From Bradyrhizobium sp. AZCC 1610 (GTDB lineage: Bacteria > Pseudomonadota > Alphaproteobacteria > Rhizobiales > Xanthobacteraceae): a stretch of 64,000 nt of DNA. The translations under genes were made by a program, and so were the position numbers. The notes beneath the pieces are model-generated. The model did not search any database. It worked only from the letters and a program-made list of their open reading frames with translations, and was not told the origin of the DNA. The stretch is taken from NCBI RefSeq assembly GCF_036924515.1, contig NZ_JAZHRR010000001.1, forward strand, positions 4,621,001 through 4,685,000. Reading direction: 5' to 3'. This document shows positions 60,117-64,000 of the stretch, one piece after another (the first letter of the stretch is position 1; every line of letters begins with the position of its first letter).

Positions 60117-60142
60117 AACGTTGGAATACTAGGCAATGTTCC
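60117..60142 (-). promoter_or_regulatory. EcfG-type promoter (88-codon gene)
   Basis: On the minus strand GGAAC (60142-60138), 17 bases, CGTT (60120-60117): an exact match to the consensus with the 17-bp spacer. It is 38 bp before the ATG at 60079. Confidence 0.7.
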
Positions 60143-60487
60143 TAATGCGCTCGGGATCGCGCGGCCTTGCGACCGCTCCGAAATCGAATGACAACGCCGC
60201 GTTGCGGTCTCGCCGTTTATCGCTCCTCCGGATTCACCCCATTTGTGGGGCGTGATCTCGCGCGGTCAGCTTGATCACGGGCACCGGCCAGGACAACCGG
60301 CATTTCAGCGACGCCTCCAGCTCCCAGAGCGTGTCGCGCGGTCACGGAGGGCGTCAGGCGGCAGGCTCGCCCGCCTTGCAGCGGTTGCATTCGACCAGCG
60401 AGCCCAACCGGCGTGACGCCGCATCGTTGAATTCCGGTCCCTGCGTCTGGAGTAACGCAGTCAGTAAGGATGTCTCATGGTCTGTTA

Positions 60488-60512
60488 GGAACTATGCCAG
60501 CAGCGACACGTT
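60488..60512 (+). promoter_or_regulatory. EcfG-type promoter (CsbD gene)
   Basis: GGAAC (60488-60492), 16 bases, CGTT (60509-60512), an exact consensus match, 28 bp before the CsbD start. Confidence 0.75.
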
Positions 60513-60540
60513 TCGTCACGGGCACTAAATGGAGGACCGC

Positions 60541-60744
60541 ATGGATTGGAGCCGCGTTGAAGGTAATTGGAAGGAGATGAAGGGCAAGGTCAAAGAACAG
60601 TGGGGGAAGCTTACCGATGATGACCTCAATGTCATAGACGGCAAGCAAGACCAACTCGAGGGCCGTCTGCAGCAGCGGTATGGCTATGCCAAAGACCAGG
60701 CCAAGAAAGAGATCGACGCCTGGTACGGAAGCCAGGGGTGGTAA
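60541..60744 (+). CDS. CsbD-family stress protein
   Basis: This 67-residue protein starts MDWSRVEGNWKEMKGKVKEQ and continues WGKLTDDDLNVIDGKQDQLE, the CsbD core, with a C-terminal helix ending in DAWYGSQGW. ATG at 60541 has GGAGG five bases upstream; an ATG at 60529 would place that site inside the gene. An exact EcfG-type promoter precedes it and a terminator follows, so it is a monocistronic general-stress gene. CsbD proteins are abundant under stress; their biochemical role is unclear. Confidence 0.93.
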   Translation: MDWSRVEGNWKEMKGKVKEQWGKLTDDDLNVIDGKQDQLEGRLQQRYGYAKDQAKKEIDAWYGSQGW

Positions 60745-60748
60745 CAAA

Positions 60749-60777
60749 AGGCCCCGCTTTAGCGGGGCTTATTAATT
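60749..60777 (+). terminator. Rho-independent terminator after the CsbD gene
   Basis: GCCCCGC-TTTA-GCGGGGC, extended by A-U and G-U pairs, followed by TTATTAATTT. It starts 5 bp after the CsbD stop. Confidence 0.85.
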
Positions 60778-60843
60778 TGGGCGAGGACAATTCTCTGCCG
60801 CGCTTATGCCGTTGCAGCGCGGGCGATCTACGCAACTCTTGCC

Positions 60844-61408
60844 CTACGGCACCATCGCCTCATGCCGTCGGCCGATCGCATCTGATCGAGCCATCCATTC
60901 CGGCACGAGAGCACCGTCGCGATGCCGTCCGCCGGCGCACGCGACCGCCCATGCAGCCACGGCGCCAAGCAAGACGGCGGTCGCGACCGAGAAGGCAAGG
61001 ATGACTGTGCTGCGTAACAGCGGTCTTGGCGTTTACAATGACGCTGTCCACCCTTCGCTCTGCATCGGCCGCAGAGAGTCCCGTAAGCGCGCCAACCTGC
61101 TGAATGAGATAGGCGCGATCGTCCGTGCTCAGGCCGCTATGACTTGAGGTGGTGAGAAGGATGCGCCCGGTCTCAGCGCGCTCGGCGCAGAGATCAACAT
61201 TGGGCGCACGACGGCTGGCACGAAACAGCCGGTCAAGCTCATAGCTCAGGAACGGCTTGGCCGCGCTGGCCTGCGCAGGGCTTCGCATCGAAGGCGTTCG
61301 ATTGAGACTGGCCGCGCCGATCAACGAGGCGAGCGCCGCTCCCATAATGACGGCCAGCGCCCAGACGCCCAAGCCGTGGACGCCGTCAGGGTCCTCAGTT
61401 TTTGGCAA
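60844..61408 (-). pseudogene. Small membrane protein, frameshifted
   Basis: The minus-strand frame from TTG 61408 encodes an N-terminal helix (LGVWALAVIMGAALASLIGA) and a periplasmic segment with AERAETGRILLTTSSHSGLS and DRAYLIQQVGALTGLSAADA. The family then has a second helix: here it appears one frame over as RSTVILAFSVATAVLLGAVA, ending at TAG 60844. The frame change lies near 61010-61025, after AERRVDSVIVNAKTA. Intact relatives in rhizobia are about 170-180 residues with two helices. Confidence 0.6.
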
Positions 61409-61513
61409 ACGGCACGTTTCTCCGGCGCGCTGCCGGTAGGCAGTCCGTTTTTTTGGCGTCGCGTATGTCCCATATCGGACAAACCGAGCATTCCCGATGG
61501 TCTGTGGGCTTCC

Positions 61514-61719
61514 CTATTCCGCGACGGCAGCCTGCTCTCTTGCGTGTCGGTTGGATCGCAAGGAAAGCCCCAGTTGATAGGCTTTGAATACGACGCCCCC
61601 GACGGTCCGATTGGTCAGTTCGGCAATCTGCGGTGCGGAATAATACTGGCCATGCGCTTTAGATCGTCGATATCTTGATCCGTCCAGCGTCTGCCGATCG
61701 CTCCCGGGGAGCTGCGCAT
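61514..61719 (-). pseudogene. Small SANT/Myb-like DNA-binding protein, frameshifted
   Basis: ATG 61719 opens MRSSPGAIGRRWTDQDIDDL and KRMASII; one base later the neighbouring frame continues APQIAELTNRTVGGVVFKAY and QLGLSLRSNRHAREQAAVAE to TAG 61514. The W-T-D-x-D-I-x-x-L pattern and the A-x-x-L-x-R-T-x-x-x-V-x-x-K-A helix resemble short rhizobial helix-turn-helix proteins. An AAGGAAG is upstream. The 206-bp length confirms a one-base frameshift, near 61660. Confidence 0.55.
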
Positions 61720-61780
61720 GGAAAAGCGCTGCTATTTCGGCTACACGACTTCCTTAGAAAAAGGATTCGTTGCGTCCCCC

Positions 61781-62512
61781 TCATAGGGACGGACTTTGGT
61801 GAAGATAGCGGTCGTCGAATTGCGCCAGTTCCGCAAGCCTAGTTTCGTTGAGCACCCTCACCCGGCCCCTGTTGATATCGAGGATGTTCTCATCGCGCAG
61901 TTGTTTGATGATTCGGTTGGCGTGCACTGGCGTTATGCCCAGCGTCTCGCCAATCTGCTCCTGCGTGAGAGGCATCTCGAACGCGCCTGATTCCGTGTAG
62001 CCCGTGATGGCGAGACGTCTGCGCAACTCAACGACGATGTGAGCAAGCCGGCTCGCGGCCGGCCGTTGCCCAACATTGACAATCCATTCCCGGAACATCG
62101 CGGCATCGATCAGTGTGTCGCGCCAGAGCACCTCGGTGATGTTCGGATTCCCGCGCGTCATAGCCCGCAGCGCGGCGTGACTGATAAAGCCCAACCTGGA
62201 CGGGACCAAGCTGATGAGATCGTGGTCCATGCGGTGCAGATATAGGCTCTGAAGGTCTGGGATGTCCCCGGAGATATGAATGGAAAGAATTTGCCGCTGG
62301 CCGTTCATTATCGTTTTGGAGCGCACGCAGAATCCCTCGATCACCAGACAGCATTCCGTCGGGCGGTCGCCGTCGGAAACGATGGCTCGTCCGGCCTCCC
62401 ACGGACGAACGACAATCGGAAGCGCGCGGATGGCGGCGATGTCCGCCTCATCGAGCCCCGTGACCGCATCAAGCCGCCGTAATAGGGTCGCGACGATCGA
62501 TTCTTTATCCAA
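61781..62512 (-). CDS. Crp/Fnr-family regulator under an EcfG-type promoter
   Basis: This 243-residue regulator has a cNMP-binding-like domain (about 20-135; RPTECCLVIEGFCVRSKTIM near 49-68) and a Crp-type winged helix (PLTQEQIGETLGITPVHANR near 181-200). The start chosen is TTG 62512, with GGAG 7 nt upstream; the frame stays open to 62653 but would cross the promoter. An exact EcfG-type promoter lies 37-61 bp upstream. The binding pocket lacks the typical cAMP RS motif, so the effector may differ. Confidence 0.88.
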   Translation of the reverse strand: MDKESIVATLLRRLDAVTGLDEADIAAIRALPIVVRPWEAGRAIVSDGDRPTECCLVIEGFCVRSKTIMNGQRQILSIHISGDIPDLQSLYLHRMDHDLISLVPSRLGFISHAALRAMTRGNPNITEVLWRDTLIDAAMFREWIVNVGQRPAASRLAHIVVELRRRLAITGYTESGAFEMPLTQEQIGETLGITPVHANRIIKQLRDENILDINRGRVRVLNETRLAELAQFDDRYLHQSPSL

Positions 62513-62548
62513 ACCAGATTCTCCTTCGCGGTCCACTTTCTCTGGAAA

Positions 62549-62573
62549 AACGGGCGCGGAAGGGCGCGGTTCC
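62549..62573 (-). promoter_or_regulatory. EcfG-type promoter (Crp/Fnr gene)
   Basis: On the minus strand GGAAC (62573-62569), 16 bases, CGTT (62552-62549): an exact match to the general-stress consensus, in the 124-bp gap between the divergent regulator and the small plus-strand gene. Confidence 0.75.
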
Positions 62574-62636
62574 CAACAAAGGTTAAGGATGAGGCCGCTG
62601 CGATGTGGAAAGTTCAGATCTCGCAGGAGATCTAAC

Positions 62637-62840
62637 ATGAAGAAAAAGCGCAACCGCAGCCGCCCGGTCCTTTCGCTTCAGGAACGCTTGAAACAAGTCG
62701 CGTCTCTCGCGCGCGCAAAAGCCGACGGCTTACCGCCGGGCCAGGAACGCGACCGTCTGATACAGACAGCGGTCTCCAGTGATGCTGCAGCCGCGATAGA
62801 CCGGTGGCTGGCATCCCCGGAATTGCGCAGCCCGAAATAG
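62637..62840 (+). CDS. Small basic hypothetical protein
   Basis: This 67-residue protein starts MKKKRNRSRPVLSLQERLKQ after an AGGAGA site and has one long helix (VASLARAKADGLPPGQERDR) and a second (SSDAAAAIDRWLASPELRSP). I recall similar small proteins in rhizobia without a function. It is divergent from the stress-type Crp/Fnr gene. Confidence 0.7.
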   Translation: MKKKRNRSRPVLSLQERLKQVASLARAKADGLPPGQERDRLIQTAVSSDAAAAIDRWLASPELRSPK

Positions 62841-62874
62841 CCGGCCGTTCAGCCTTCAGCATTCGCCCAAGCCA

Positions 62875-63106
62875 TCACTTTGGTTTTTCGGCGTAGAGGT
62901 GGATGACGTACAGCCGGTTCGCGAATTCGTCGGTCACTTCCAGTCGCTAATCCTTGCCGGGACGCAACCTCCCATCGAGGTCCTGAATGATCTGCCCCAC
63001 CGTCACCGTTGCCTCGCGCCACGCGGCTTGCGCATCCGGCCAGTTCTTCTCCCTCCTCGTCCGGCTCAGGTCGGTCGTGGTACACACGGAAAAAGTATCT
63101 TGGCAT
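62875..63106 (-). pseudogene. DUF6894 protein, frameshift and nonsense
   Basis: ATG 63106 gives MPRYFFRVYHDRPEPDEEGE and E; the next frame continues WPDAQAAWREATVTVGQIIQ and DLDGRLRPGKD, then a TAG where Trp is usual, and RLEVTDEFANRLYVIHLYAE to TGA 62875. This is the DUF6894 pattern (MPRYFFxVxHDxxxPDEEG...EWRxEVTDEFxxxLYxIxxxAE). One frameshift and one stop make it dead. Confidence 0.72.
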
Positions 63107-63288
63107 GCTGGCATTTCTAGCGCCTACCTTCTTCTCGGCCCGCACGCCCTTGGACTTTCTTGGGCGCCATCTTTGCGGCCGGCTTTTCACCGCCATAAAT
63201 TCGCTGGAGGCCCGGTCTCTCTTCGTCCATGCGCTCGCGCAAGCCTTGTAGCGACCAGAGCCCACGCCCGCCGCCATCAGCGGCCGCA

Positions 63289-63395
63289 CCTGCTATATCG
63301 ATGAGTGACCTGCGAGGATGCGTCCGACAGCAGCCAGACGATTGCCTGCGCAACCTCCTCCCGCGTTTGGCGGCCAAGCAGATGTGCCCTATCGC
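63289..63395 (-). pseudogene. SDR C-terminal fragment
   Basis: The minus strand reads RQTREEVAQAIVWLLSDASS and QVTH, then in another frame IDIAG. This is the C-terminal helix and strand of short-chain dehydrogenases (PEEVAxAIVWLLSDxASxVTGxxIDVxGG). Nothing of the nucleotide-binding half is nearby. The fragment lies between two other relics. Confidence 0.55.
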
Positions 63396-63475
63396 GAATT
63401 CCTGGCATGAATTTCGGTCTCGGAGCCGGACCCGCGTTTATACCGGAGCCTTGGGACCGGCCTCCCTCGCAAGTC

Positions 63476-64000
63476 CTATGATCGGCATCTAGTGCTTTCA
63501 ACAGGCTTTCCGGCCGCCATCTCCTGGGCCATTTCGAGATGATGCCACAGGGTCGGCAGCGTCTTTTCTGCCCATTCCTTGAGGTTCGGGTCGTCGCCGC
63601 CTTTCGCGTACCGTTCAAACAGCGAAACGGCATCTTTGTGGCCGCTGACCTGGTCAAGATTGTATCGGGAGCTGAACTCGGCGCCATGAAGAGATTTTAG
63701 CTTGTCGATCTTGCTTTGGTGGAGGCTGTCCAGCTTGGTCGGCAGTGCCGTTTTCCACTCGCCGGCATGATCCATCAGATATCAGCCGAAGTCACTTGAT
63801 GATCCTTGATCATGGTCCCGGCAAACGCCTTCTGGTCGGCGTTGCCCCGTTCCTGCGCGATCCTGCTGGACTGAATTTCGAACATGTCACTGATGACAAC
63901 TTGCCTCACGAAATCTTCCGTCTTCGGAGCGATGCCGAGGGTGGAGTTGATGCCGGTCTTTTGCATGCACGCCGAGGAGCATGAGCGCAAGGCACGGTGC
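63476..64000 (-). pseudogene. DUF4142 (ferritin-like) protein, frameshifted, runs off the right edge
   Basis: The first part, from about 63945, reads TEDFVRQVVISDMFEIQSSR and on to QKAFAGTMIKDHQVTSADI, ending at TGA 63775. The second part, in another frame, reads GEWKTALPTKLDSLHQSKID and continues to SGHKDAVSLFERYAKGGDDP and TLPTLWHHLEMAQEM. These are the two halves of a DUF4142 domain. The signal peptide, if present, is at or beyond the right edge, where LALMLLGVHA appears in yet another frame. Confidence 0.7.

Noticed and set aside
1..64000. CRISPR arrays, tRNA or rRNA genes, transposases and integrases
   Set aside because: No regularly spaced repeats, cloverleaf-like TTCGAATCC-type segments or transposase/integrase motifs were recognised by reading. 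A dedicated tRNA and IS scan was not possible.

Overview
The window looks like chromosomal DNA of a Bradyrhizobium-type alphaproteobacterium (Nitrobacteraceae). It is GC-rich and carries many orphan solute-binding proteins, xanthine-dehydrogenase-family enzymes and MmgE/PrpD, TRAP and AmmeMemoRadiSam genes. Several promoters match the alphaproteobacterial EcfG general-stress consensus (GGAAC-N16/17-CGTT), and one element matches the alphaproteobacterial LexA box (GTTC-N7-GTTC). No tRNA, rRNA, CRISPR array or transposase was recognised. The taxonomic call is inferred from gene content and motifs; no search was run.

Region 1 (1-33.6 kb) is a catabolic and uptake island rich in molybdenum enzymes. 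A minus-strand series (8.5 kb down to 1) encodes an unknown secreted protein, a Tat-exported xanthine-dehydrogenase-type large subunit, its [2Fe-2S] subunit, a diheme cytochrome, a solute-binding protein, MmgE/PrpD, an SDR and the first codons of a probable molybdopterin oxidoreductase. Divergent to it lie an orphan TctC/Bug protein, a second molybdenum hydroxylase pair and a ModA-like protein with no signal peptide. A GntR-regulated TRAP transporter with a cyclase-family hydrolase follows. Then come a Crp/Fnr regulator, a second Bug protein, an ABC importer with a metallophosphoesterase, a zinc alcohol dehydrogenase, a third molybdenum hydroxylase (fused FeS-Mo protein plus FAD subunit), a luciferase-like monooxygenase, a PuuE-like deacetylase and a two-component flavin monooxygenase. 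Together these could take up and oxidise small organic acids or N-heterocycles; the substrates are unknown.

Region 2 (33.6-38 kb) is a DNA-damage module. A LexA box lies 11 bp before two small CxxC proteins and a UvrD-type helicase. Directly downstream is a wrecked SRAP/HMCES gene whose C-terminal part is inverted relative to its own start. Fragments of an FGE-sulfatase domain and a sugar-phosphate isomerase lie upstream.

Region 3 (38-48.7 kb) holds an AmrS radical-SAM enzyme, an Mth938-domain protein and a C13 (legumain-like) peptidase in one operon. It also has a broken alpha/beta-hydrolase-adenylate cyclase fusion, an intact hydrolase, small YCII, DUF6614-like and DUF1127 proteins, a chromate-resistance pair (ChrB-ChrA) and a TauE/SafE exporter.

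Region 4 (48.8-64 kb) mixes gene relics (LigD C-terminus, DUF2934, DUF6894, DUF4142, SDR and others) with an EcfG-type stress regulon. The regulon includes an AI-2E-transporter/B12-like/GAF fusion, a DUF892 ferritin-like protein, a four-gene envelope operon (DUF3618, holin-like and others), YihY, CsbD and a second Crp/Fnr regulator. Seven good EcfG-type promoters fall within about 8 kb. This regulon and the LexA-controlled CxxC/UvrD/SRAP module are the most interesting systems in the window.
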